Positions 1-9,007 are shown, counted from the first letter of the stretch. The stretch: DNA of 64,000 bases from Aeromicrobium panaciterrae (GCF_031457275.1 NZ_JAVDWH010000001.1:806001-870000); one strand, 5' to 3'. Made by a program: numbers and translations. The notes: generated by a model not told the origin, from the sequence alone.

Positions 1-197
1 GACGCCTACCGCTCTCGGCGATCACCGTCGAAGAGCTCGACCGCGTGCTCGGTGCCGTGCTGACGTACGCCGACGAGTCGTTCAACACGATCCTCGAGCT
101 CGGCTTCGCCTCCTCGATCCGCAAGGAATGGGAGTGGCGCGAGTCGCGCGGGGAGTCCACTCGCAACCTCGACGCGTTCAAGCACCTGCGCCCATGA
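1..197 (+). CDS. 3' end of an unidentified protein (YbjN-like by position)
   Basis: Only the last 64 codons lie in the window, read from base 3 and closed by TGA at 195-197. The visible tail is helical in character and ends in FKHLRP. Its stop overlaps the ATG of the next gene (ATGA, 194-197), so the two are translationally coupled. In mycobacteria and relatives a YbjN-domain protein sits just upstream of gpmA and senX3-regX3, and the position fits; that assignment is inference from context, since no diagnostic motif can be seen in so short a piece. That the frame is coding is well supported by the codon use and the overlap. Confidence 0.6.
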   Translation, partial: RLPLSAITVEELDRVLGAVLTYADESFNTILELGFASSIRKEWEWRESRGESTRNLDAFKHLRP

Positions 198-859
198 AAG
201 TACAGATCTTCGCGGACATCACCGATCCGTGGTCGTACGTCGGATCGACGCGTTTCGAGCGCGCCGCAGCGATGGTGTCGATCCTCACCGGCGAGCCCAT
301 CGAGCTGACTCTGCGCGCCTTCCAGCTCGAGCCGGATGAGCCCAGCTCTGGCCGACCACTGATGGATGCCATGGCCGAGCGACTCGGTGGCCTCGACAAG
401 GCTGAGTTCATCAATGTGCAGGTCACAGCCGGTGCGCGCATCACCGGTATCGATCTCAACTTCGACGAGGCGATTCAAGCCAACTCCTTTGATGCCTGGC
501 GGCTGCTGACCTGGGCTGATGAGGACGGACCCGGCGTCCAGCGCGATCTGGCGCACCAGTTGTGGCGAGCGCACTTCCTCGAGGGCGCCGACATCGGCGA
601 CCCGTTCGTGCTGGCCACCCGAGCTGCGCTCGTGGGCCTCGAGCTCGAAACGGCCGAGGCGCTGTTGGCGAGCACCGAATACTCCGACGAGGTACGCATG
701 CAGGTGGAGACCGGCAAGGGGCTCGGCATCAAACAGCTCCCGTACGTCGTGGTCGAGAACACCTGGAAGCTCGAGGGCGTGCACTCGCAGAACGACTACG
801 TACAAGCGTTGAGCCGGATCTACGAAGAGTGGAAGGCCGATGAATCCGACGTCGGCTGA
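194..859 (+). CDS. DsbA/FrnE-like thioredoxin-fold protein lacking the CxxC motif
   Basis: The 221-aa protein has the layout of the DsbA/FrnE family: an N-terminal beta strand and active-site loop, a helical insertion, and a C-terminal segment with the cis-proline loop (KQLPYVVV, near residue 184). The loop that usually carries CPWC reads ITDPWSYVG instead, and the whole protein has no cysteine, so it cannot do thiol-disulfide exchange. It has no signal peptide and should be cytosolic. The start chosen is the ATG at 194, which overlaps the upstream stop; an in-frame ATG at 128 lies inside the upstream gene and is unlikely. A role similar to glutathione- or mycothiol-dependent isomerases of the same fold is possible but unproven. 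Confidence 0.8.
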   Translation: MKVQIFADITDPWSYVGSTRFERAAAMVSILTGEPIELTLRAFQLEPDEPSSGRPLMDAMAERLGGLDKAEFINVQVTAGARITGIDLNFDEAIQANSFDAWRLLTWADEDGPGVQRDLAHQLWRAHFLEGADIGDPFVLATRAALVGLELETAEALLASTEYSDEVRMQVETGKGLGIKQLPYVVVENTWKLEGVHSQNDYVQALSRIYEEWKADESDVG

Positions 860-877
860 ATCGCTAGGCTCAATCGC

Positions 878-1621
878 ATGAGCACCCTGATCCTGCTGCG
901 TCACGGCCACAGTGAGTGGAACGCCAAGAACCTCTTCACCGGCTGGGTCGATGTCGACCTCAACGAGCAAGGACTCGCGGAGGCTGCGCGCGGCTCTGAG
1001 CTCCTCGCCGAGGCGGGACTCAACCCTGACGTCTCGCACACCTCGCTGCTGCGTCGCGCGATCCGCACATCCGAGATCGTGCTCAACGGCATCGACCGTC
1101 ACTGGATCCCCGTACGTCGTTCGTGGCGTCTCAACGAGCGCCACTACGGTGCGCTGCAGGGCAAAGACAAGAAGGCCACGCTCGAGGAGTACGGCGAAGA
1201 CCAGTTCATGGAATGGCGTCGCTCGTACGACACCCCGCCACCGCCGATGCCCGATGACAACGAGTTCAGCCAGGCGTCAGATGCGCGCTATGCCGACCTG
1301 CCCGATGAGCTGCTGCCGCGTACCGAAGCGCTGGCTCAGGTGCTCGACCGGATGCTGCCGTACTGGTACGACTCGATCGTCCCCGACCTGCTCGGCGGCA
1401 AGGTCGTTCTCGTCACAGCTCATGGCAACTCGCTGCGTGCGCTCGTCAAGCACCTTGACGGGCTCAGCGAAGAAGCTGTCGTTGGCCTCAACATCCCGAC
1501 CGGCATCCCGCTCGTCTACGAGCTCGACGAAAATCTCAAGCCGACCGTCAAGGGCGGCAAGTACCTCGACCCGAAGGCCGCCGAAGCCGCGATCGCAGCC
1601 GTAGCCAACCAGGGCCGCTAG
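878..1621 (+). CDS. gpmA: 2,3-bisphosphoglycerate-dependent phosphoglycerate mutase
   Basis: This 247-aa enzyme interconverts 3- and 2-phosphoglycerate in glycolysis. The phosphohistidine signature [17 protein letters not shown] starts at residue 7, the substrate loop with [11 protein letters not shown] lies near residue 89, and the second catalytic histidine is in [16 protein letters not shown] near residue 183. Length and motifs are typical of the dPGM family. A TAGGCT box at 865-870 stands 7 nt before the ATG, which suggests a leaderless transcript of its own although the upstream gene ends only 18 nt earlier. The gene faces regX3 tail to tail, with an inverted repeat between them. Confidence 0.97.
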   Translation: MSTLILLRHGHSEWNAKNLFTGWVDVDLNEQGLAEAARGSELLAEAGLNPDVSHTSLLRRAIRTSEIVLNGIDRHWIPVRRSWRLNERHYGALQGKDKKATLEEYGEDQFMEWRRSYDTPPPPMPDDNEFSQASDARYADLPDELLPRTEALAQVLDRMLPYWYDSIVPDLLGGKVVLVTAHGNSLRALVKHLDGLSEEAVVGLNIPTGIPLVYELDENLKPTVKGGKYLDPKAAEAAIAAVANQGR

Positions 1622-1683
1622 GCGAGTCGCGTCGTCGTCTCGCCAGTGTTTCGGACCTGGCGGCTACGCCGCGATGCTCAACC

Positions 1684-1724
1684 CGATTCCTGACATCCCT
1701 CGCAGGGCTCGGGATCAGGAATCG
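1684..1724. terminator. Bidirectional hairpin between gpmA and regX3
   Basis: The arms CGATTCCTG (1684-1692) and CAGGAATCG (1716-1724) are complementary, continued by ATCCC (1695-1699) with GGGAT (1711-1715) after a 2-nt bulge. The stem overlaps the regX3 stop codon and lies between convergent genes. There is no T tract, so termination is inferred from the structure and its position. Confidence 0.55.
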
Positions 1725-2395
1725 TACTTGTAGCCCAGGCCGCGGACTGTCGTCAGCGTTGCCGGGTTCGTGGGGTCGGGCTCGATCTTGGCGCGCAGCC
1801 GCTTGACGTGTACGTCGAGAGTTTTGGTGTCGCCCACGTAGTCGGCACCCCACACGCGGTCGATCAGCTGACCACGGGTGAGCACGCGCCCGGGATTGCG
1901 CAGGAAGTACTCGAGGAGCTCGAACTCCTTGAGCGGGAATCGGGTCACTTCGCCGTCGATCGTGACGAGGTGGCGATCGACATCCATACGTACGCGACCC
2001 AGCTCGAGTGACGCGTTCTCGTCGACGTCGTCGGTGGTGCCGCGGCGGAGAACTGCGCGGATGCGGGCGACGAGTTCGCGAGGTGAGTAGGGCTTGGTGA
2101 CGTAGTCATCGGCGCCCAGCTCGAGGCCCACGACCTTGTCGACCTCGGTGTCCTTGGCGCTGACCATGATGATCGGTACCGATGACGTCTGACGGATCGC
2201 GCGGCATACCTCCGTGCCGGAGAGGCCCGGCAGCATGAGGTCGAGCAGCACGATGTCCGCGCCATTGCGGTCAAATTCCGTCAGCGCATCAGGGCCGGTC
2301 TCGGCGATGGCCACCTCGAAGCCCTCCTTGCGGAGTACGTACGACAACGCTTCGCTGTAGCTCGTCTCATCCTCGACGACCAATACCTTCGTCAC
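1715..2395 (-). CDS. regX3: Two-component response regulator RegX3
   Basis: The 226-aa OmpR/PhoB-type regulator has an N-terminal receiver domain (residues 3-115, phospho-acceptor Asp in IVLLDLMLPGLSG, switch Lys in YVTKPYSPREL) and a C-terminal winged helix (about 130-224, ending TTVRGLGYKYDS). Its ATG overlaps the senX3 stop by 4 nt, so kinase and regulator are co-translated. SenX3-RegX3 is the actinobacterial phosphate-starvation system; the neighbouring phoU and its PHO-box-like repeats agree. The gene order gpmA, regX3/senX3, phoU is conserved in the phylum. Confidence 0.95.
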   Translation of the reverse strand: MTKVLVVEDETSYSEALSYVLRKEGFEVAIAETGPDALTEFDRNGADIVLLDLMLPGLSGTEVCRAIRQTSSVPIIMVSAKDTEVDKVVGLELGADDYVTKPYSPRELVARIRAVLRRGTTDDVDENASLELGRVRMDVDRHLVTIDGEVTRFPLKEFELLEYFLRNPGRVLTRGQLIDRVWGADYVGDTKTLDVHVKRLRAKIEPDPTNPATLTTVRGLGYKYDS

Positions 2396-3528
2396 TGCTG
2401 CTCCTCATCAAGTTCCTGGGTGTATGCCGGCATCACGAGCGTGAAGGACGAACCCAGACCGGGCTCGCTCCACACTTCCACGGTGCCGCCGTTGCTGGCG
2501 GCGACGTGCTTGACGATCGACAAGCCGAGTCCTGTGCCGCCGGTGGCGCGTGCCCTTGCCGGGTCGACGCGGTAAAAGCGCTCGAAGATGCGGTCGAGCT
2601 CGTCATTGGGGATGCCGATGCCGTTGTCAGCAACCGTTATCCGTATGTTTTCGCCTTCGTGTGTCGCGGAAACGGTGACCCGTGAGCCCTCTGGGCTATA
2701 GGTCACGGCGTTCTCCACGAGGTTGCTGACCGCTGCATGTAGCTGGGCGCGATCGCCGTGGATGTAGAGCTCGGACTCGACGTTCGTGACGATCTCGATG
2801 TCCTTCTTCTCCGAGTCCGTCGCGGAATGCTCGCAGGCCTCGGAGATGAGCTCGCCGACCTTGATGATGGTGGCGTCATCGCTCAGCAGGTCGTTCTGGA
2901 GTCGTGACAGATCGATGATCTGTTGCACCAGGCGGGTCAGTCGCTCGCTCTCGGTGTGCATGCGGTCGGAGAAACGTACGACGGCCTCGGGATCGTCCTT
3001 GGCCTCGGCGACGGCCTCAGCCAGCAGGTTGAGAGCGCCGATCGGTGTCTTGAGCTCGTGGCTGACATTGGCGACGAAGTCCCGGCGTACGGTCTCGACA
3101 CGCTGCTCGCGGGTGCGGTCGTCCGCGAGCACAAGGATCAGTCGGGAACCGAGCGGAGCAACTCGCGCGTGAATGTATGAAGTCGTGCCCCGCTTGGGCT
3201 GGAGGGAGATGTCGGCCTGGCGCACCTGACCGTCACGACGCACCTGGCGTACAAGGGTCATCAGCTCTTCGGGCTGGAGGCGATCCTCGTGAACGATGCC
3301 CATTGCGTGGGCCGGCGCCGAGGCCTGCACCACGGTGTCGGAGGTGTCGATCAGAACCGATGAGGAAGGCAGCACGGCAAGGACTGCTTCGACACCGGCG
3401 GGGATGACGGGCACTGTTTCGACCATCGTGTTCTGACGTCTTTCGCTGAATCGCCACATGAATGTGATTGCAGAACCGATGACAGCACCGATCACTCCCG
3501 CGATCAGAAACCCTGCGCTCGTATCCAC
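2392..3528 (-). CDS. senX3: Sensor histidine kinase SenX3
   Basis: The 378-aa kinase begins with one hydrophobic segment (about residues 5-24), then a PAS-like region (about 45-130), the dimerisation helix with the phosphorylated His in FVANVSHELKTPIGALN (near residue 155), and a HATPase domain with N box NLVENAVTYSPEG, G1 DNGIGIP, F box and G2 GTGLGLSIVKH. It senses phosphate status through the Pst/PhoU system in relatives and phosphorylates RegX3. The GTG start at 3528 has a TACGAT box (minus strand, 3535-3540) exactly 6 nt upstream and no Shine-Dalgarno sequence, so the mRNA is probably leaderless. It is divergent from phoU. Confidence 0.95.
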   Translation of the reverse strand: MDTSAGFLIAGVIGAVIGSAITFMWRFSERRQNTMVETVPVIPAGVEAVLAVLPSSSVLIDTSDTVVQASAPAHAMGIVHEDRLQPEELMTLVRQVRRDGQVRQADISLQPKRGTTSYIHARVAPLGSRLILVLADDRTREQRVETVRRDFVANVSHELKTPIGALNLLAEAVAEAKDDPEAVVRFSDRMHTESERLTRLVQQIIDLSRLQNDLLSDDATIIKVGELISEACEHSATDSEKKDIEIVTNVESELYIHGDRAQLHAAVSNLVENAVTYSPEGSRVTVSATHEGENIRITVADNGIGIPNDELDRIFERFYRVDPARARATGGTGLGLSIVKHVAASNGGTVEVWSEPGLGSSFTLVMPAYTQELDEEQQ

Positions 3529-3600
3529 ATATCGATCGTAGGGTGAAGAGCTCGAACTTCTTGTCTCCGCAGGCCAATACCGAAGCGACCTTCAGACCCT

Positions 3601-3654
3601 GTTCACGGCGCGTTCACCGTAGGTCGCCGTCCGTTCATCCCGTTTGCCTAAAGT
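3601..3654 (+). promoter_or_regulatory. PHO-box-like direct repeats and -10 box of phoU
   Basis: Four tandem units follow at about 11-bp spacing: GTTCACGGCGC (3601), GTTCACCGTAG (3612), a degenerate GTCGCCGTCC (3623) and GTTCATCCCGT (3633). GTTCA-type 11-bp direct repeats are the known PhoP/RegX3 recognition pattern in actinobacteria. A TAAAGT -10 box (3649-3654) ends 6 nt before the phoU ATG. The repeats also lie upstream of senX3, so autoregulation is likely. Confidence 0.75.
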
Positions 3655-3660
3655 AGGGGC

Positions 3661-4308
3661 ATGCGAGATCAGTATTACGAACAGCTTGATGCCATCGTCG
3701 ACGACTTGGTGAGCCTGACGGGTTCCGTACGTAAGGCCGTCGCCGAATCAACGCGCGCGCTGCTTGAGGCCGACGGCAACGTCGCCGAAGCAGTCATCGC
3801 CGGAGACAAGGACATCGACGAGGCGACCGAAATGATCGAGGAGCGTGCGCTCCTCTTGCTGGCAACTCAGCAACCAGTCGCCACCGACCTCCGCCAGCTC
3901 GTCGCGACGTTGCGCATGCTGACCGATCTGCAGCGCATGGGCGATCTGTCCGTCCACGTTGCCAAGGTCGCACGCCGTCGCATGCCCGACTCGGCGGTGC
4001 CGGTCAAGCTTCATCCGACGATCGCGGCCATGGCTTCGGTTGCCGACTCGATGATCGACTCAGCGTCGCGCATCGTCGCCAACCGTGACGTCAAGGCTGC
4101 CGCCGAGCTCGAGGCCGAGGACGACGAGATGGACAAGCTCCGCCGCGAGCTCCTTCGTTCGGTCCTCAACGTCGAGTGGCAGCACGGTGTCGAGCCGGCC
4201 ATCGACCTGGCACTGCTGGGTCGTTACTACGAGCGCATCGGCGATCACGCGGTGTCGATGGCGCGTCGCGTCGTCTACCTCGTGACTGGCCAGGGCCAGC
4301 TCACCTAG
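3661..4308 (+). CDS. phoU: Phosphate-specific transport accessory protein PhoU
   Basis: The 215-aa cytosolic all-alpha protein has the two PhoU three-helix repeats (about residues 15-100 and 120-205) with the acidic metal-binding motifs DKDIDEATEMIEERAL and EAEDDEMDKLRREL. PhoU links the PstSCAB transporter to SenX3 and keeps the kinase off when phosphate is plentiful. The ATG is 6 nt after a TAAAGT -10 box and has no Shine-Dalgarno sequence, pointing to a leaderless mRNA driven by the GTTCA repeats upstream. No pst genes lie in the window. Confidence 0.95.
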   Translation: MRDQYYEQLDAIVDDLVSLTGSVRKAVAESTRALLEADGNVAEAVIAGDKDIDEATEMIEERALLLLATQQPVATDLRQLVATLRMLTDLQRMGDLSVHVAKVARRRMPDSAVPVKLHPTIAAMASVADSMIDSASRIVANRDVKAAAELEAEDDEMDKLRRELLRSVLNVEWQHGVEPAIDLALLGRYYERIGDHAVSMARRVVYLVTGQGQLT

Positions 4309-4329
4309 ACCAACCTCTGCAGCACCCTC

Positions 4330-4361
4330 GGGCCTCACCACGTACGCCGTGGTCGGGGCCC
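4330..4361. terminator. Hairpin between phoU and the lipoprotein gene
   Basis: GGGCCTC (4330-4336) plus ACCACG (4337-4342) pair with CGTGGT (4348-4353) and GGGGCCC (4355-4361), with one bulged C and a TACGC loop. It sits between convergent genes; no T tract follows, so it is a structural call. Confidence 0.6.
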
Positions 4362-4368
4362 GTTGTGG

Positions 4369-4899
4369 TTAGTGAGCGGCTTCTTCGGTCTCTTCGGCTT
4401 CGGGCTCTCCGCCGGGCGTGCCGCCGGTGACCTTGTCGTAGTCGGCTGTACGCGCGACGACAGGGATTTCGATTGTGACCGGGGCTGAGTCGGTGAAGGT
4501 GAACGTCGCCTTGACGTAGTAGCCAGCCTCGGCGCCATCGGTGACCGTGAAGCCACCAGCGTCGGAGGCTCCTCCGAGAGTGGCGAGCTGTTTGTCGGCC
4601 AGAGGCAGCAGCGAACGCAGACCGCGAACGGGCAACTCCTTGCCATCCAAAGTTGTGACCGTGACGTTGGAGAGACCCTGCTCGTCGCCCGTGTTGTTGA
4701 CGAAGCCGGCCGACACTGTCGCCGAGCCATCCTCGTTCGCAACGAGAAGCGCGTTCAGGATGTCGACATCGCCATGCTCGTTGGCGCCGACGCCGGCCTG
4801 GTACTGCTGGTTGGTCTGCGCTTCAAAGCCGCAGGCGCTGAGGGCCAGGAGAGTCGTAGCGGCGAATGTGGCCGCGAGGCGACGTCGTACGGAGCTCAC
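4369..4899 (-). CDS. Putative lipoprotein of unknown function
   Basis: The protein starts with a lipoprotein signal peptide, a basic head SSVRRRLAATF, a hydrophobic core and the lipobox LSAC, so it should be anchored outside the membrane at the cysteine. The mature part has beta-rich Ig-like character (repeated hydrophobic/Thr strands, a PVTIEIPV strand) and an acidic Glu-rich tail. GTG at 4899 is preferred as start (AGG 8 nt upstream, signal peptide of normal length, 176 aa); an ATG 12 codons upstream would give an over-long head. No enzymatic motif is visible. Similar lipoproteins next to phoU or carD are common in actinobacteria, without known function. Confidence 0.75.
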   Translation of the reverse strand: MSSVRRRLAATFAATTLLALSACGFEAQTNQQYQAGVGANEHGDVDILNALLVANEDGSATVSAGFVNNTGDEQGLSNVTVTTLDGKELPVRGLRSLLPLADKQLATLGGASDAGGFTVTDGAEAGYYVKATFTFTDSAPVTIEIPVVARTADYDKVTGGTPGGEPEAEETEEAAH

Positions 4900-5085
4900 T
4901 GGTTGCCTGCTTTCGTTGGTCGGACATCGATCCAAAGTCGTCGCGCCGATCGTATCGGAGCGTCTTCCAAATGGTGACTTTGACCTCTGGCAAGAGCGTC
5001 TGCTACGGGTCTCATACCAAGAAACGGGCCCGAGCGCTGTCGGCTGCGCATGTTATCCTTGTCACCTAGGAAAGGTACTTTCTCT

Positions 5086-5571
5086 ATGACTTTTACTGTC
5101 GGCGAAACCGTTGTTTACCCAAACCACGGTGCTGCAGTCATCGAAGACATCGAAACCCGACAGATCAAGGGCGAGGACCACGATTACCTGGTTCTCCGGA
5201 TCGTTTCCCAGACTGACCTGATCGTCCGCGTCCCGGCCCGCAACGTTGACCTGGTCGGCGTTCGCGATGTTGTCGACCTGGCTGGTCTGGAGCGCGTCTT
5301 CGACGTGCTGCGCGCCGAGCATGTCGAAGAGCCGACCAACTGGTCGCGCCGCTACAAGGCCAACCTCGAGAAGCTTCACTCCGGTGACGTCCTCAAGGTT
5401 GCCGAGGTCGTACGCGATCTGTGGCGCCGCGATCACGAGCGCGGACTGTCTGCCGGTGAGAAGCGCATGTTGGCCAAGGCCCGTCAGATCCTGGTCTCCG
5501 AGCTTGCGCTCGCGGAGAAGACCAACGAGGACAAGGCCGAGATTCGTCTCGACGAAGTTCTCGCTTCCTGA
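5086..5571 (+). CDS. carD: RNA polymerase-binding transcription factor CarD
   Basis: The 161-aa protein has the CarD/TRCF RNA polymerase-interacting Tudor-like domain (residues 1-60, starting [20 protein letters not shown]) and the helical DNA-binding C-terminal domain with the conserved [14 protein letters not shown] and [20 protein letters not shown] stretches. CarD stabilises open complexes at rRNA and many other promoters. The ATG at 5086 follows AGGAAAGG (5068-5075) and a TATCCT box further up, so this mRNA has a leader. In Mycobacterium and Streptomyces carD is followed by ispD-ispF in the same direction; here ispF is inverted and ispD absent. Confidence 0.96.
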   Translation: MTFTVGETVVYPNHGAAVIEDIETRQIKGEDHDYLVLRIVSQTDLIVRVPARNVDLVGVRDVVDLAGLERVFDVLRAEHVEEPTNWSRRYKANLEKLHSGDVLKVAEVVRDLWRRDHERGLSAGEKRMLAKARQILVSELALAEKTNEDKAEIRLDEVLAS

Positions 5572-5591
5572 CCCAAAGCACCCGTACGAGG

Positions 5592-5621
5592 CCCCCGACT
5601 TTCGAGTCGGGGGTTTCGTCG
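5592..5621. terminator. Terminator after carD
   Basis: A perfect 9-bp stem, CCCCCGACT (5592-5600) with AGTCGGGGG (5605-5613), closes a TTCG tetraloop and is followed by a T-rich run TTTCGTCGTTT. It lies 20 nt after the carD stop and could also serve ispF on the other strand. Confidence 0.85.
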
Positions 5622-5638
5622 TTTCCGGGGACCTGGTG

Positions 5639-6115
5639 TCAGGCCTGGAACAAGATTGCGGTCGCGATCGCGGCGATGCCTTCGCCTCGACCAGTCAGCC
5701 CGAGACCGTCAGTCGTGGTCGCCGAGAGTGACACGGGTGCACCGATCGCATCGCTGAGTACGCGCTCGGCCTGCTCGCGCTTGGTCGAGATCTTGGGCCG
5801 GTTGCCGATCGCTTGCACTGAGACGTTGCCGATGCTCCAACCTGCGGCTCGTACGCGTCGGGCTGTCTCGCGAAGGAAGTCGGTCCCGGCAGCGTCTGCC
5901 CACTCGGGCTCGGCACTGCCGAAGTGGCTGCCAATGTCTCCCAGGCCCGCGGCGCCGAGGACGGCATCGACGATCGCGTGAGCAACGCAGTCTCCGTCGG
6001 AGTGCCCCTCAAGCCCCTGATCCTCGTCGGGCCATTCGAGTCCGGCGAGCCACAACGTACGACCTGGCACGAGCTTGTGTACGTCGGTGCCAACGCCGAT
6101 TCGAGGAGAGCTCAC
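5639..6115 (-). CDS. ispF: 2-C-methyl-D-erythritol 2,4-cyclodiphosphate synthase
   Basis: The 158-aa enzyme forms the cyclic diphosphate of the MEP isoprenoid pathway. The metal ligands are in GVGTDVHKL (Asp and His near residues 10-12) and in [15 protein letters not shown] (His near 45); the C-terminal [17 protein letters not shown] loop is the CDP-binding signature. GTG at 6115 begins the protein right at the conserved IGVGTD strand; longer in-frame extensions have no family match. It is convergent with carD and divergent (56-nt gap) from the molybdopterin oxidoreductase. The usual partner ispD is not in the window. Confidence 0.94.
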   Translation of the reverse strand: MSSPRIGVGTDVHKLVPGRTLWLAGLEWPDEDQGLEGHSDGDCVAHAIVDAVLGAAGLGDIGSHFGSAEPEWADAAGTDFLRETARRVRAAGWSIGNVSVQAIGNRPKISTKREQAERVLSDAIGAPVSLSATTTDGLGLTGRGEGIAAIATAILFQA

Positions 6116-6171
6116 ACGTTGATCATGCCGTACACCAAGCGGGGTGTGGCTGTGGCGGCGACAATGGACAG

Positions 6172-7662
6172 GTGACTCCACGACGAGGTTTAGCCAGCGG
6201 AATGCTCGCGGCTGCGGCCGCGGTGGGAGTGAGCGAGGCGCTCGCTGCGGTGTTCAACTTGCGTGAGTCGCCCGTGTTGGCGCTGGGGCAGACCGTCATC
6301 AAGCTGACTCCTGGTGGGATCGCCGAGGGGATCATCAGCGTCGTCGGCAAGAACGACAAACCACTGGCCGTCGCATCTGTGCTCGTTGCGATCCTCCTGC
6401 TGGGTGGGCTGGCCGGGTTGTGGTGGAGCGCTCGTCGCGCGTGGTCCCTCGCCTTGATCGGCGTGCTGGTGGTCGCGGCTTCCGCAGCGATGGTCGGTCG
6501 ACCGTATGCGTACGGTGTCGGCGTGGTTGTCTGCGTCATCGCTGGGGCCGTGGTGCTCAGCGTCCTGGCGGTGCTGCATCGAGCTGAGGTCGAGCCAGCT
6601 TCAGGCCGCCGCGACTTCCTGCGTACGGCTGCCATCATCGGGGTGGCGACTGTCATTGCCGGTGGAGCTGGTGAGCTGCTCGGCTCGCGGCGACGTCGCC
6701 GGCAACAGATCGAGCGTGCGCGTACAGCTCTGCGAGTCCCGTCTCGCAATGTCGCGGTGCCTTCAGGTGTCGACTTCGGTGCCAAGGATCAACCCCGCTG
6801 GCTCACTCCGAACGACGAGTTCTATCGCATCGACACCTCGCTCACGCCACCGCTGATCGACCCGAACGAGTGGAGATTGCGCATTCACGGGATGGTCGAC
6901 CGCGAGATCACCCTGACCTACCAAGACCTGCTCGATCGGGGCCTCGCGGACGCCTGGATCACGATCTGCTGCGTCTCCAACCGCGTCGGCGGCGACCTGA
7001 TCGGCAACACCACGTGGGGCGGTGTCCCGATCAAGGACCTGCTCGACGAGGTGGGGATCAAGCCGGGTGCAGATGCGTTGCTCTCGACGTCGGAGGACGG
7101 CTGGACCTGCGGCACCCCTCTTGAGGCGCTGACTGATGGCCGAAACGCGTTGCTTGCGCTGACGATGAACGGTGAGCCGCTGCCGATCCCGCACGGCTTC
7201 CCGGTCCGCCAGGTCGTACCCGGTCTGTACGGATACGTGTCTGCCACCAAGTGGGTCACAGATTGGGAGATCACCCGCTTTGCCGACTTCGAGGCCTATT
7301 GGAGTCAGAGGGGCTGGGCCGACCAGGCTCCGATCAAGACTCAGGCGCGCATCGACCTGCCACGCGGGCAGGCCTCGGCCGGCAAGGTCAATGTCGCCGG
7401 AGTCGCCTGGGAGCCCAATGTCGGCATCAGCGGAGTCGAGGTCCGCATTGATGGCGGGGATTGGCAGAAGGCAACGCTTGCCAAGGTGCCCAACGTCGAC
7501 ACCTGGGTGCAGTGGGCTTTTCAGTGGGATGCGGACAAGGGCGATCACACGATCGAAGCGCGCGCGATCAACAACAACGGCGAGCCGCAGACGGGCGAAT
7601 TCGCCGGCGTCCTGCCCGACGGAGCCACCGGCTACCCGGGAATCGGCGTCAAGGTCGTCTAG
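6172..7662 (+). CDS. Membrane-anchored molybdopterin-dependent oxidoreductase (sulfite oxidase family)
   Basis: The 496-aa protein has about four or five N-terminal membrane helices (residues 1-150), then a SRRDFL-type segment [14 protein letters not shown] resembling a twin-arginine signal, and a sulfite-oxidase-type molybdopterin domain (about 200-375) with the cofactor-coordinating Cys region [16 protein letters not shown] and [18 protein letters not shown]-terminal beta-sandwich dimerisation domain follows (about 385-490, [20 protein letters not shown]). The catalytic domain is therefore expected on the outer face. The family includes sulfite oxidases, but the substrate cannot be read from sequence. 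Start GTG at 6172. Confidence 0.9.
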   Translation: MTPRRGLASGMLAAAAAVGVSEALAAVFNLRESPVLALGQTVIKLTPGGIAEGIISVVGKNDKPLAVASVLVAILLLGGLAGLWWSARRAWSLALIGVLVVAASAAMVGRPYAYGVGVVVCVIAGAVVLSVLAVLHRAEVEPASGRRDFLRTAAIIGVATVIAGGAGELLGSRRRRRQQIERARTALRVPSRNVAVPSGVDFGAKDQPRWLTPNDEFYRIDTSLTPPLIDPNEWRLRIHGMVDREITLTYQDLLDRGLADAWITICCVSNRVGGDLIGNTTWGGVPIKDLLDEVGIKPGADALLSTSEDGWTCGTPLEALTDGRNALLALTMNGEPLPIPHGFPVRQVVPGLYGYVSATKWVTDWEITRFADFEAYWSQRGWADQAPIKTQARIDLPRGQASAGKVNVAGVAWEPNVGISGVEVRIDGGDWQKATLAKVPNVDTWVQWAFQWDADKGDHTIEARAINNNGEPQTGEFAGVLPDGATGYPGIGVKVV

Positions 7663-8904
7663 CTACCAGCGCGCTGTGTCGCTGGGGAGCGCGCGACTCG
7701 TCGGGCGGATGACGTAGACGACGCCGCCGCTGCCTCCGAGCCACGCCTTCTCGAACTGCGAGCGCGAATAGACCCTTCGCACGGTGGAGTTCTTGGACGC
7801 CGCCGGGTCGTTGGTGATGACCCTGCCGTCTGCGGCGAAGCCGCGAATCACCAGCAGGTGACCCGGCGTCGACGAGATGGGGGAACCGGTGAGCTCGCCC
7901 GATTTGAACGCAATTGACGCCACGAGCGGGATGCCTGCCTTGATGAAGGCCTCGGCATCGCGCAGGTTGGTGAGCCGCGTGACGAAGCTGTCGAGGGAGT
8001 AGCCCGCGGAGTAGGCCGTGTTGAACGGCCAGTTGCCGGTGCCTTCATAGCGATAGTCGTACGTGTAGCGGGCGGCGTGGTTGACGTAGCCCTCCGCGAA
8101 GCGAGTCCAGTCGTAGTCGGCCGGGGTCGGGCCGGCACCGAAGTAGCGCATGATCATCGAGGTGGAAGTCGGCGAGCACCAGGCCTCCCCGCCCCCGCCC
8201 CACTGCGGGTGCTGTCCGCTGTGGGTCATCTGCGACGACATCGGCACCGACAAGTCCTTCGTTGATGTCATGGTGGTTGCACTCGTGCTGGTCGAGCGCG
8301 TTGCATAGGTGGCGGCTACGCCATTGACGGCGAAAAGCGTGGGCTTCGCCGTGGTGGTGACGCTCTGCATCAGATGGACTCGAACCTGCCAGCCGGTGAA
8401 CGTCTTGCCGCTGTTGGCGATGATCGTGTCGGTCGACAGCTTGGCGAGATCATCGGTCTGCGAGGTGTAGGACGTGCGCTTGATGTCGTCCGTGCCGGTG
8501 GCGTAGCGCGCGACCGTGTCCCAGCTGCCGACCGTTGCCGCGCTGCGTACGCGGACCTCGATCCTGGCCCAGGTGCGACCCGGGGTCTTGATGCTCCACG
8601 AAGGGATGAGGGTGCGGGCGTCGAAGCCGGCGTCCTGCCAGGGTGACGTCCACGCGCCGGTGCGATAGCTCCTGGCGCCGCCGGTCACTCGCGGATCGTC
8701 GTACGTGATCGTGGAGGTCTCTTCGCCCAGGGTCATCGAGCCTGAGCCGGCGGAGAGGGCGACCGAGGTGCCGGCGGCGAAGTCGGTCGAGCTGGTCCAT
8801 CGGGCGAACGACGCCTGGTCGGACTCTGCAGCCGATGCGGGAGCAGCCGCCAGCGCCGAGAGGCACAGGGCAGCCGCAAGTACGAGCCTGGGGAAGTGGG
8901 CCAT
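7663..8904 (-). CDS. Secreted C39-like cysteine peptidase
   Basis: The 413-aa preprotein opens with a Sec signal peptide (HFPRLVLAAALCLSALAAAP, cleavage after ASA). The middle part (residues 40-240) is a beta-sandwich of unknown role; the C-terminal part (250-400) is a papain-like C39_2 domain with the active-site Cys in EAWCSPTSTSMIM and the His in TPGHLLVIRGF, followed by the NDPAA stretch. Such proteins are extracellular peptidases or amidases. The ATG at 8904 has TACGAT (minus strand, 8911-8916) exactly 6 nt upstream, indicating a leaderless mRNA. It is divergent from cysS. Confidence 0.88.
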   Translation of the reverse strand: MAHFPRLVLAAALCLSALAAAPASAAESDQASFARWTSSTDFAAGTSVALSAGSGSMTLGEETSTITYDDPRVTGGARSYRTGAWTSPWQDAGFDARTLIPSWSIKTPGRTWARIEVRVRSAATVGSWDTVARYATGTDDIKRTSYTSQTDDLAKLSTDTIIANSGKTFTGWQVRVHLMQSVTTTAKPTLFAVNGVAATYATRSTSTSATTMTSTKDLSVPMSSQMTHSGQHPQWGGGGEAWCSPTSTSMIMRYFGAGPTPADYDWTRFAEGYVNHAARYTYDYRYEGTGNWPFNTAYSAGYSLDSFVTRLTNLRDAEAFIKAGIPLVASIAFKSGELTGSPISSTPGHLLVIRGFAADGRVITNDPAASKNSTVRRVYSRSQFEKAWLGGSGGVVYVIRPTSRALPSDTARW

Positions 8905-9007
8905 CGATCCATCGTAGGTGACGGATGTGGCCAATGGGATAGAAGTGACTCGGTCGCCCCGCGAAACAGCGGCGGGATCACGAGGCCGGAGCCGATAAGG
9001 TTGACCC

